Shown here: positions 17,823 to 25,591 of the stretch, in pieces | Position numbering within the stretch: position 1 is the first letter of the stretch | Layout: every line of letters begins with the position of its first letter | Assembly (NCBI GenBank): GCA_965219035.1 | Contig: CBDCMR010000001.1 | Coordinates: 434,001-498,000 of the forward strand | DNA: 64,000 bases | From: CBDCKN01 sp965219035 | Lineage (GTDB): Bacteria > Gemmatimonadota > Gemmatimonadetes > Longimicrobiales > Gaopeijiaceae | Reading direction: 5' to 3' | Notes under the pieces: generated by a model | The model's input: the letters and a program-made list of their open reading frames with translations, nothing else | Database searches by the model: none | Told to the model about the DNA's origin: nothing | Program-made: the position numbers and the translations under genes

Positions 17823-18986
17823 ATGAAAACCCTAGTACAACCCTTTGTGCGATTTATTTTTGTTATCTCCTTGATCTTGGGAATGGCGGCCTGTGGTGGA
17901 GATCCCACCTCTGTCGATGACCCCGAGGAGACCGATGAACCCCAGGGGCCCTACGCTGTTATCACTACCCTCGTTGGAACTGGGGACGCAGGGAAGGGAG
18001 ATGAAGGTGTGGGACCATTGGAAACACAGCTTTATCTTCCCCAAGATCTTACCTTCGGACCCGATGGGCTTCCCTACATCCTCGACTGGAATAACCATCG
18101 CGTGCGCGTGCTTGATGGGAGCGTTATGCGCACGGTGATCGGAACCGGCGAGTTGGGCGATGCACCCGCCGGCCAGGCGCTGGAGATAGGACTCAATCAC
18201 CCGACACACGTCTCCTTCGACCCTCTGGGACGCCTGATCCTTTCTGCCTGGCACAACTCCATGGTCCTGCGCATGGATTTCACCACCGGCCACATCGAGC
18301 CCATTGTTGGCAATGGCTTCCGCGCGTACGGTGGTGACGGTGGACCTGCCATTGACGCCTGGGTAAACCTTCCAGTCTCTACTGCGTTCGATGCAGCAGG
18401 ACGGATGTACATCTCCGATCAGGAGAATCAGCGCATCCGCATGGTGGATACCAACGACATTATCACTACCGTCGTTGGGACTGGCGAGCCAGGATTCTCC
18501 GGGGATGGAGGCCCTGCAACCGAGGCCCAGATCTTCGCCCCCGTAGGTCAGGCGGCAGCCCCAACCAGCCGCATTGCCATAGACAGCGATGGTAACCTCT
18601 ATCTCGCTGATACTGCCAATAATCGCATCCGCAAGATAGATACCGACGGTATCATCAATACCGTGGCCGGTAACGGCAATATCGGCTCTAGCGGAGATGG
18701 CGGATTGGCTACTGAAGCTTCCCTAAACTTCCCGATTGATATCGCTATCGATGAGGAAGATAATCTCTTCATTGCAGATACGTCCAACAGTTGTATCCGG
18801 AAAGTTGATACGAATGGCAACATCACCACCTTCGCAGGCCAATGTGGAATTTCGGGCTACGAGGGTGACGGTGGCCATCCAACAGAGGCAAGACTGGATC
18901 GCCCCTACGGCATCGCCTTTGACAGTGAAGGTAATTTCTACATTGCGGACACCCATAACCATCGGATACGAGTTGTTCTCAAGTGA
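17823..18986 (+). CDS. NHL-repeat lipoprotein 2
   Basis: This 387-aa protein starts at ATG with a lipoprotein signal (FVISLILGMAACGG) and an Asp/Glu-rich linker. It then carries NHL blades with repeated DGGPATEAQ-type linkers and N-RIRK-D turns (ANNRIRKIDTDGIINTVAGN, TSNSCIRKVDTNGNITTFAG). It is a paralog of lipoprotein 1 and appears complete. The cytochrome-like gene starts 12 bp downstream. The group probably acts outside the cytoplasmic membrane; the substrate is unknown. Confidence 0.8.
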   Translation: MKTLVQPFVRFIFVISLILGMAACGGDPTSVDDPEETDEPQGPYAVITTLVGTGDAGKGDEGVGPLETQLYLPQDLTFGPDGLPYILDWNNHRVRVLDGSVMRTVIGTGELGDAPAGQALEIGLNHPTHVSFDPLGRLILSAWHNSMVLRMDFTTGHIEPIVGNGFRAYGGDGGPAIDAWVNLPVSTAFDAAGRMYISDQENQRIRMVDTNDIITTVVGTGEPGFSGDGGPATEAQIFAPVGQAAAPTSRIAIDSDGNLYLADTANNRIRKIDTDGIINTVAGNGNIGSSGDGGLATEASLNFPIDIAIDEEDNLFIADTSNSCIRKVDTNGNITTFAGQCGISGYEGDGGHPTEARLDRPYGIAFDSEGNFYIADTHNHRIRVVLK

Positions 18987-18998
18987 GCCAAAGACAAA

Positions 18999-19430
18999 GT
19001 GCACAATAGAATTTTCTTCTTGTTCGCGCTCGGTCTCTTTCTCACGGCGTGTAGCGGCGGTGACAGCCTCACGGACCCCGTGGACACACGCACCATCAAG
19101 GCGAATCCGTCCTTCTCCACCGACATCATGGAGATCTTTTCGCGACGTGACTGTACCGCGTCGTATTGCCACGGAAGCGGCGCGGGTGCGCTGACCCTCA
19201 CGAGCAGCGCCGCGACGAGCTACGGGAACCTCGTCGGAGTGACGTCACCGACATCCGGTGAGGTCCGTGTGATCGTCAACGACGCAGCCAACAGTTATCT
19301 GGTGAAGAAGCTCGAGGGGACTCAGGGCAGCGGAAACGGTTCAAGGATGCCCTTCGGTGCCAGCCAGTTGGACAACATCGACCTTACGAACATCAAGAAC
19401 TGGATCAATACCGGTGCGATCAACAACTAG
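18999..19430 (+). CDS. cytochrome-c-like lipoprotein
   Basis: This 143-aa protein from a GTG start has a lipobox (GLFLTACSGG). It carries one unusual haem-attachment-like motif, CTASYCH (C-x4-C-H rather than C-x2-C-H). It ends SRMPFGASQLDNIDLTNIKN, in which the Met could be the distal haem ligand. Similar short domains occur in Planctomycetes and Gemmatimonadota exported proteins. It closes the three-gene cassette and is followed by a hairpin. Haem binding is inferred, not shown. Confidence 0.6.
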   Translation: MHNRIFFLFALGLFLTACSGGDSLTDPVDTRTIKANPSFSTDIMEIFSRRDCTASYCHGSGAGALTLTSSAATSYGNLVGVTSPTSGEVRVIVNDAANSYLVKKLEGTQGSGNGSRMPFGASQLDNIDLTNIKNWINTGAINN

Positions 19431-19476
19431 CTTCGGCAGACGATCCAACGACGCTCTAGCTCCCAGATGGCGTCTA

Positions 19477-19500
19477 CCCCCTGACGCGTGATTCAGGGGG
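19477..19500 (+). terminator. hairpin after NHL/cytochrome cassette
   Basis: CCCCCTGA and TCAGGGGG form a perfect 8-bp stem with an 8-nt loop, 46 bp after the cytochrome gene's stop. There is no T-run, so it may be an mRNA-stabilising hairpin or a weak terminator. Confidence 0.5.
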
Positions 19501-19503
19501 GGA

Positions 19504-19578
19504 TGGACTAGCTACAATTTAATCTGACATACGGTCTAAGTCGTGGTAAGATTCTGTACCCTCACTGAGGTGGGGGAG
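19504..19578 (-). repeat. 75-bp perfect inverted repeat, right arm
   Basis: This is the exact reverse complement of 16363-16437. It lies four bases after the hairpin and ends 14 bp before the terminal repeat of IS3 element B. Confidence 0.95.
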
Positions 19579-19607
19579 TCAAACGAGGAGAGTGAATCGT
19601 CCCGGGA

Positions 19608-20540
19608 TCATCGGAGACTGTTTGACTTGAGTGCCAGGGGCTCAGGTTGAGCTGTCTGGCGTGAACGATACTGCTCTTCGTACTCGGCTGGGGGGACGTG
19701 GCCGAGGGGCTCGAAGAGGCGGTGGTTGTTGAACCACCACACCCACTCGAGGGTGGCGAGCTCGACGTCTTCGATCTTGGACCACGGTCCCCGGGGGTAG
19801 ATGAGTTCGGTCTTGTAGAGCCCGATGATGGTCTCGGCCAGGGCATTGTCGTAGGAGTCGCCGCGACTGCCGACAGATGGTTCGATGCCGGCCAGCGCCA
19901 AGCGCTCGGTGTAGCGAATAGACAGATATTGCCCGCCGCGGTCGGAGTGATGCACGAGGCGCTCGCCGTCTTCACCCCAACGCTCCGTGATGGCCTGCTC
20001 GAGCGCGTCGAGTGCCAGGTCACTCCTCAGGGAGTTCGAGATCTGCCAACCCACGATGCGGCGCGCGAATGCATCCATGACGAGCGCCACGTAGACGAAT
20101 GTGTGTCCTGTCCGGACGTAGGTCAGATCCGACACCCACAGCTCGTTGGGACGAGACGCCGAGAAGTCACGATCCACCAGGTCCAGGGGCCGCTCCATAC
20201 CCTCGACGGCGTAGGTCGTGACTTTGAAGGTTCGACCCCTCACTGCTCCGCGCAGGCCCATCTCGCGCATCAGGCGAGCCACCGTGCATCGGGCCACCCG
20301 AGTGCCCTCTCGGTTGAGCTGCTTCCAGACCTTCTTGGCCCCGTAGACCTGGAAGTTCTGCATCCACACCCGCCGTATCTCAGCCTTCAAGCCCTCATCC
20401 CGCTGAGCCCGTGCCGAGCGCCTCGTCGGCTCGGCCTCGAGCGCCTTGTACGTGTAGTATGTTGACGGAGCGATCGGCAGCACATGGCAGATCGGCTCGA
20501 CTCCGTACTCGGACCGGTTATCGTCGATGAACGCCACCAT
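19608..20540 (-). CDS. IS3-family transposase OrfB (element B)
   Basis: This 310-aa integrase-core protein has DDE blocks ELWVSDLTYV, LVHHSDRGGQY and NALAETIIGLYK. It begins HxxY-type helical sequence (VEPICHVLPIAPSTYYTYKA). Its start overlaps the OrfA stop at 20540. The protein looks intact, but its OrfA partner is interrupted, so the element is probably not self-mobile. Confidence 0.85.
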   Translation of the reverse strand: MVAFIDDNRSEYGVEPICHVLPIAPSTYYTYKALEAEPTRRSARAQRDEGLKAEIRRVWMQNFQVYGAKKVWKQLNREGTRVARCTVARLMREMGLRGAVRGRTFKVTTYAVEGMERPLDLVDRDFSASRPNELWVSDLTYVRTGHTFVYVALVMDAFARRIVGWQISNSLRSDLALDALEQAITERWGEDGERLVHHSDRGGQYLSIRYTERLALAGIEPSVGSRGDSYDNALAETIIGLYKTELIYPRGPWSKIEDVELATLEWVWWFNNHRLFEPLGHVPPAEYEEQYRSRQTAQPEPLALKSNSLR

Positions 20541-20801
20541 CAGCGGGGTCGGCGGTCGAGCTCCGCCTGCGCGAAATACGCGGACGCCTTGCGTAGAATC
20601 TCATTCGCTCGCTTCAGCTCGCGGATCTCCCGCTCCTGATCTTTGAGCCGTTGACGCTCGTCCGTCGTCAGCCCTGACCGTCTCCCTGAATCACGCTCTG
20701 CACGCCGTACCCACTTCCGCAGGGTCTCCGCCGTGCACCCGACCTTCTCTGCGATCAAGCAGATCGCCGCCCACTGTGACGCGTGGTCCGACTCCTGCGT
20801 G
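20540..20801 (-). pseudogene. IS3-family OrfA (element B), 3' part
   Basis: The frame reads HASQWAAICLIAEKVGCTAE then TLRKWVRRAERDSG and a leucine-rich helix, ending ELDRRPR. The 5' part is on the other side of the IS3 C insertion at 22236-22297 (MKRVTKYSPETRERAVRLVF). The 3-bp sequence GTG occurs on both sides of the insertion as a target duplication. Joined, the two parts give a normal OrfA of about 110 residues. Confidence 0.8.
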
Positions 20802-20868
20802 TGAGGTGGTCCCGGTTTTTTGGACAGGTCGTTAAGGTGGATTCCAGAGCGGAAGAGGAGGCACCGAG

Positions 20869-21156
20869 ATGGCCAGGAAGAGACGGCGGTTCACGGCGGA
20901 GTTCAAGGCACGGGTAGCGCTCGAGGCGCTGCGCGAGCGGGACAGCGTGCAGGCGATCGCGGCGCGGCACGAGCTTCATCCGAACCAGGTGACCACATGG
21001 AAGCGGCAGCTGCTCGAAGGGCTGCCGGAGGTGTTTGCCGGGGGCGCGGGCCGCAAGGCCGCCCTGGAGCACGAGGCGAAGATCCGGGACCTGCACGCCA
21101 AGATCGGGGAGCTCACGGTCGAGCGGGATTTTTTTCGGCGCGGGCTCAAGCGCTGA
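20869..21156 (+). CDS. IS3-family transposase OrfA (element C, copy 1)
   Basis: This 95-aa subunit follows a GAGGAGGCACCGAG ribosome site. It has a helix-turn-helix (RDSVQAIAARHELHPNQVTT with the following WKRQ) and a coiled segment (EAKIRDLHAKIGELTVERDF). A run of seven T at 21129-21135 near its end is a probable slip site: a -1 shift gives ERDFFSARAQALSRAERG and leads into OrfB. Confidence 0.9.
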   Translation: MARKRRRFTAEFKARVALEALRERDSVQAIAARHELHPNQVTTWKRQLLEGLPEVFAGGAGRKAALEHEAKIRDLHAKIGELTVERDFFRRGLKR

Positions 21157-21176
21157 GCCGGGCGGAGCGGGGGCGG

Positions 21177-21992
21177 ATGATCGAGCGGGACGGACCGCTG
21201 AGTCTTTCGAGGCAGTGCGCGCTGCTGGGCGTGAGCCGGTCGTCGCAGTACTACCGGCCGAAGGGGGAGAGCGCCGAGGACCTGGCGCTCATGCGGCGCA
21301 TGGACGGGCTACACATGGCGTATCCGTTCTACGGGAGCCGGCAGCTGATGCGGCATCTGCGCCGCGAGGGCGTTGCCGCGGGCCGGCACCGGATCCGGCG
21401 GCTCATGCGCCTGATGGGGATGGAGGCGACCTACCGGCGGCCGCGCACGAGCGTGGCGAGTCCGGAGCACCGGGTCTTCCCCTATCTGCTGCGGGGCCTC
21501 ACGATCTCGCGGGCGGACCACGTGTGGTGCGCGGACATCACCTATGTCCCGGTGACGCAAGGGTTTTTCTACCTGGTGGCCGTGATGGACTGGGCGACCC
21601 GGCACGTGCTCGCCTGGCGGCTGTCGAACACGATGGACGCGTCGTTCTGCGTCCAGGCGCTGGACGACGCGCTGGGCTGGAGGGCTCCGGAGATCCTCAA
21701 TACGGATCAGGGCTCCCAGTTCACCAGCGAGACGTTCGCCGACCGGGTGCTGGGTGCGGGCGTGCGCTTCTCGATGGACGGCCGGGGCCGCTTCCTCGAC
21801 AACATCTTCATCGAGCGGCTGTGGCGGTCGCTGAAGTACGAGGCGGTGTACCTCTACGAGCTCCGGGACGGGCCCGACGCCCAACGCATCATCGGCTCGT
21901 GGATCGACTTCTACAACGAAGCGCGCCCGCACTCGTCGCTGGGCGGACGGACGCCGGGCGAGGCCTATCGCGAAGGCGCGGAGGTGTGGTGA
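21177..21992 (+). CDS. IS3-family transposase OrfB (element C, copy 1)
   Basis: This 271-aa catalytic subunit starts at the ATG of MIERDGPLSLSRQCALLGVS, or is made as an OrfAB fusion by the -1 slip. It has a complete DDE triad: HVWCADITYVPV, ILNTDQGSQFTS and LDNIFIERLWRSLK. It ends RPHSSLGGRTPGEAY as expected for the family. It matches the second copy at 27549-28364 in every segment compared. Confidence 0.9.
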   Translation: MIERDGPLSLSRQCALLGVSRSSQYYRPKGESAEDLALMRRMDGLHMAYPFYGSRQLMRHLRREGVAAGRHRIRRLMRLMGMEATYRRPRTSVASPEHRVFPYLLRGLTISRADHVWCADITYVPVTQGFFYLVAVMDWATRHVLAWRLSNTMDASFCVQALDDALGWRAPEILNTDQGSQFTSETFADRVLGAGVRFSMDGRGRFLDNIFIERLWRSLKYEAVYLYELRDGPDAQRIIGSWIDFYNEARPHSSLGGRTPGEAYREGAEVW

Positions 21993-22235
21993 GGACGATC
22001 CGGCGCGACGCCACCCAACCGGCGCAACGACGCCTGCGATCGTCGCGGGATCTACGCGCGGCCCTTCCCTCCGTCTTCCCATCGGGAACCAGTCCCGACG
22101 GGAAGACGGAGGTTATATTCAAACCGGGCTCGAAGGAGAACACCCGGCCTCAAGCGGGACCCCGAGGGCTTTGGAGACCATCGGAATCCACCTTAAGATC
22201 GCCCTCGGACTGTCCAACGAAGTAGGACCACCTCA

Positions 22236-22297
22236 GTGAACACCAGCCGGACTGCCCTCTCCCGTGTCTCGGGGGAGTACTTCGTTACTCTCTTCAT
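22236..22297 (-). pseudogene. IS3-family OrfA (element B), 5' part
   Basis: The reverse strand from the ATG at 22297 reads MKRVTKYSPETRERAVRLVF and ends at the IS3 C boundary, with GTG duplicated. It completes the OrfA fragment at 20540-20801. Confidence 0.8.
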
Positions 22298-22366
22298 GAC
22301 CCCATCCTCTCAACTGATGGAGTCTCCGGCAAACCCGGGGCGATTCAAGACGCTATCAGTCAACTC

Positions 22367-22702
22367 ATGCGCTCTGCCGACGTCGCCAAGCTCATGCAGC
22401 TTGAGCCCACGGATCCGGGTGAATTGATCCACGGAGACGTCGCGGAACTGATAGCTCGCGAAGGGCAACATGTTCTAAGGATTAGCACCGCCATTCTGGA
22501 ACAGATCGAGATTGGAGATGGACAAAGAAGCAAGTGGCTGCAGGACGAAGTAATATCGTTGGCCCTTGCCTGTTCTGTATGCTGTGTCATAGGACGGCGG
22601 TTTGGATTGGAAGACTTGAGTCTGCCTGAACACGGCTTTGCCATCCCGCCATCAGAGGCGTACGAGAAGCATCCGCTAGTTGAAATGGCTCGGCGTATTT
22701 AG
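22367..22702 (+). CDS. hypothetical protein, possibly 5'-truncated by IS3 B
   Basis: This 111-aa acidic protein is mainly helical (DVAELIAREGQHVLRISTAI, WLQDEVISLALACSVCCVIG). The frame is open back to the IS3 B end at 22347, so the natural start may have been removed. It has two adjacent Cys in CSVCCV. I recognise no family. Confidence 0.4.
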   Translation: MRSADVAKLMQLEPTDPGELIHGDVAELIAREGQHVLRISTAILEQIEIGDGQRSKWLQDEVISLALACSVCCVIGRRFGLEDLSLPEHGFAIPPSEAYEKHPLVEMARRI

Positions 22703-23341
22703 CGGCGATAGTTGAGAGGATAAGTGACACCGAGAGCGCGCGATCTGCCGGAAGGAGCGGGTGCCGAACTAGCGCATCAGTTCCACCCCAGCCATCAGTC
22801 TCAACCTCAGCATCACCCATAGCTTGAGCGCATGGGCATAGCTTCCGACTGGATGGACTTTTGCATCGCAAGAGACGCCGACGGACACGAGATCGTGTTC
22901 GGCGTCACCGACAGGTTGTTGTTCAGGTGTCGCTGCGCGCTTCCGTGCGTGACGCGCACGCCTCCTTTTGGCCCCAGACTCGCGGGGCTCCTCACAACGC
23001 CAGTCCAGTAGTCGAGGGGGAGGTACATGCCAGGCAGCATCATCGATGAGAGGGGGTCGAGGACGACCTTGGGGCACAGCTTGAAATGAACCCCCCCGCA
23101 CGAAGGCGATAGTCACCAAGGGTAAGGCCGCACTGATCCTATCCCCATCTCTTCAGGAGAACTCGTGATCGCTGCGGAGAGCGATCTTTGCGCTAGGGCG
23201 GATCGTCAGTCTCCGAACTCGTCGGGCAAGGACTGGTCGAACACGAAGTCGGGCACGGGCTCAGCCTCCGCGGGATCGAACGCTGGCGTCTGGCCACGCA
23301 CCGAGCGCTCGACGGGCACGCCCGCTACGCGCTCGGCCTTT
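22703..23341. other. mostly non-coding stretch with relics
   Basis: It holds a 30-bp segment (CATAGCTTGAGCGCATGGGC at about 22821) repeated near 24988, with a looser match at the DinB gene start (54545). It also contains the VOC relic listed separately. The rest shows no protein-like frame. Confidence 0.4.
22847..22920 (+). pseudogene. relic: VOC/glyoxalase-like C-terminus
   Basis: The forward frame DWMDFCIARDADGHEIVFGV then TDR is the last beta-strand pattern of vicinal-oxygen-chelate proteins (D-DGHEIVF). Only about 24 residues remain, and the continuation is out of register. Confidence 0.35.
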
Positions 23342-24604
23342 TCAGGGGCTGATCGGCCGGGTGCGCTCGCTGAACCAATCACCGCGGGCCACCGCCACGT
23401 TGCCGTTGCTAACGACCAGGAGCACGTCCTGTAACGCTCGAATGTCCTCGAGCGGATTCCGCTGCGTGATCACCAGGTCTCCCTCGAGCCCCACCGAGAC
23501 GCGCCCGACGCGATCCTCCATGCGGAAGAGCTCCGCCGCGTTGATCGTGGCGGCTTGAATGGCTTCGAGGTTGGACAGCCCGAGACCGGCCAGCTCTTCG
23601 ATCTCGTGCGCCAAGCGCACCACTCCGTCCGGTCCGTATCCGGTGTCCGTAGCGGCCACGATCTTCACACCCAGGCGGTGTGCGTTGCGTACCATGTCGT
23701 GCAGCCTCCGCAGCATGTGGCGTCCACGGACTTGCAGATAGGGCACGTCGTAGTCTCCGCCGGGCTCCACCAGGTCGGTCATGATCGCCACCGTCGGGAC
23801 GAGGAACGTGCCGCGGCTCGCCATCAGGGCGAGCGTCTCCTGCGAGAGGTAGGTGCCGTGCTCGATGCTGCGCACGCCGGCCAGAACCGCGGCCCTGCCT
23901 CCCTCGTCGCCGTGTGCGTGGGCCGCCACCGGTACGCCGGCCGCCGCCGCCTCCTCCACGATGGCGCTCAACTCGGCCTCCGAGAACAGCTGCTTGCGAG
24001 GATCCGTGTTGGGAAGTCCGGCTCGCTCGGTGGCGTTCGTTTTCACGAAGTCCACCCCGTGCGATACCACCGCGTGCACCATGGCGCGGACCGCGTCTTC
24101 ACCTTGGACGTTCCCTCCCATGTACTGGGCCATCTCCGGGTGATCCTGAAAGAACGCTTCGGAAGGCGTGGGACGAACGTGGTAGCCGGCCGCCAGAAAG
24201 TCCGGGGTCTCAAGGTGCCCTGCGCCCGCCAATTCACGCAGGCCCACGTCCGCGAAGTGGTTCGTACCCATGCTCCGCACCGTGGTCACGCCCGAATACA
24301 GGGCGCGCCGGCCCTGGGCCTCCGAGCCGATGTGCACGTGGGCGTCCAGAAGTCCCGGTGTCACGTGCATGCCCTGGACGTCGATGACTCGAACTCCAGC
24401 CGGGAGTGGAACGTCTCCAGCGGCCACCGTCTGGATGATCCTACCTCGAACGATGACCGTGGCGTCCATCAGTGTCTGTCCCGTGGACACGTCCACGACG
24501 TTGGCGTGGGTGAGCACGAGGTCGCCCGTCGTGCCTTGCGCCGCCCCGCGCGCGGGAAGCGTTGCCATCGGAGCAAGGAACGCCAGAGCCAGTAGACGGA
24601 TCAT
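23342..24604 (-). CDS. exported amidohydrolase (imidazolonepropionase-like)
   Basis: This 420-aa protein starts at the ATG at 24604, which begins a signal peptide (MIRLLALAFLAPMATLPARG). A longer frame to 24649 adds only non-signal residues. The metal-site motifs of the amidohydrolase superfamily are present: DAHVHIG (HxH), VAAHAHGDEG, SIEHGTYLS and AATDTGYGP. It would hydrolyse a cyclic amide or peptide-like bond in the periplasm; the substrate is unknown. It is divergent in sequence and orientation from the second amidohydrolase at 25592. Both lie between the inverted IS3 C copies. Confidence 0.8.
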   Translation of the reverse strand: MIRLLALAFLAPMATLPARGAAQGTTGDLVLTHANVVDVSTGQTLMDATVIVRGRIIQTVAAGDVPLPAGVRVIDVQGMHVTPGLLDAHVHIGSEAQGRRALYSGVTTVRSMGTNHFADVGLRELAGAGHLETPDFLAAGYHVRPTPSEAFFQDHPEMAQYMGGNVQGEDAVRAMVHAVVSHGVDFVKTNATERAGLPNTDPRKQLFSEAELSAIVEEAAAAGVPVAAHAHGDEGGRAAVLAGVRSIEHGTYLSQETLALMASRGTFLVPTVAIMTDLVEPGGDYDVPYLQVRGRHMLRRLHDMVRNAHRLGVKIVAATDTGYGPDGVVRLAHEIEELAGLGLSNLEAIQAATINAAELFRMEDRVGRVSVGLEGDLVITQRNPLEDIRALQDVLLVVSNGNVAVARGDWFSERTRPISP

Positions 24605-25591
24605 ACCGGATCTCCTGCAAAGTGCGTTCGGAAGAGTCGCTGGAATCACGATAGAGGGACCCGCCGCGTCGCGCTAGTCGGACGCAGCGTCCCGTAGACA
24701 AGCGACTACGCCGGAAGTCGTCCGTGTTCTTTGCGATCACCCAGGCGCCACGGATAGCCGAAACAAAAGCCCTTTGACGGGTCGCGATAACGTGAAGGGA
24801 GGACCAGACCCGGTCAACATGAGGTCTCGTGCCAGCGCTCGACGATCAAGCGTGCGCTCAGACATTCTCAATGCTCGAATGGGACGAGCGCATGCGTAGA
24901 TGGGCGGTAGTGGGTGTGATCGTCGGCAACTGGAGAATTAGCGGTCCCGCATCAGCCCCAACCAGCCATCGCCCAACCTCAGCATCACCCATAGCTTGAG
25001 CGCATGGGCATCAGGGGAAACTTCAGTCAACGCCGATTTCGTAGCTCTCCTTGAGCATCGACCAGCCTAAAGATTCTTCAACGACCGAACCCCATCCATT
25101 CAATTACTTTTGGTCTCGCAAATTTTCGGGATTCTGAATCTCGACTGGAACGTCCACAACGAAGGTCGCGCGCTTCGCTTGCGGTCGGCATTTCCGCCCG
25201 CAGTAGGTGCAGGTCAGCCTCAGTCGGGAGTGTCCACACTCGTCCAACTAGTTGATGCCTTCCGGGGCCGTCCACCGTATCCTTGCGGCGGAGGTGACGA
25301 GCATGGGGGAAGACGTAGCGGCTGGCCGCCACGGACCATAGGCACCCACGTGGTGGCCCCGATCCCGCCGCAGAGCAGCGGTGCGCCGCCCGCGACCGCG
25401 GTGTCTGCTGCTCGAGTCGCTAGCGGATGACGCTGCCGCGAGTCCCCACTGGGTTTGTCATGCGTCGGGCCACCCTGTTTGAGGCCTAAGTCCCGGCGCG
25501 GCAAGTCTCTGGACCTTCCGCCGAGCGCGTCAAGGCGGCACATTTGCTCATCTCGACTGGTCGGTGACACACTTCTCGGGAGCTCTCAACC
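24605..25591. other. non-coding stretch between amidohydrolases
   Basis: This is about 990 bp between divergent genes. It contains the second copy of the short repeat (CATAGCTTGAGCGCATGGGC near 24988). I see no convincing gene; several open frames here are antisense or lack family character. Confidence 0.4.

Larger units (their letters stand above)
20802..22235 (+). mobile_element. IS3-family insertion sequence C, copy 1
   Basis: This 1434-bp element has ends TGAGGTGGTCCCGGTTTTTT and, inverted, TGAGGTGGTCCTACTTCG. The flanking GTG is duplicated on both sides. It sits inside OrfA of element B. An inverted copy of identical length lies at 27306-28739. Confidence 0.9.
19593..22347 (-). mobile_element. 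IS3-family insertion sequence B (split by IS3 C copy 1)
   Basis: The ends TGAATCGTCCCGGGATCAT (at 19593) and, inverted, TGAATCGCCCCGGGTTTGCC (ending 22347) are imperfect inverted repeats. The element would be about 1318 bp once the 1434-bp IS3 C insertion and its 3-bp duplication are removed. It may have inserted within the hypothetical gene that continues at 22367. Confidence 0.8.

Noticed and set aside
21035..22225. 396-aa frame over IS3 C
   Set aside because: Its residues from OrfB are in the wrong frame. The DDE triad lies in the 21177-21992 frame.
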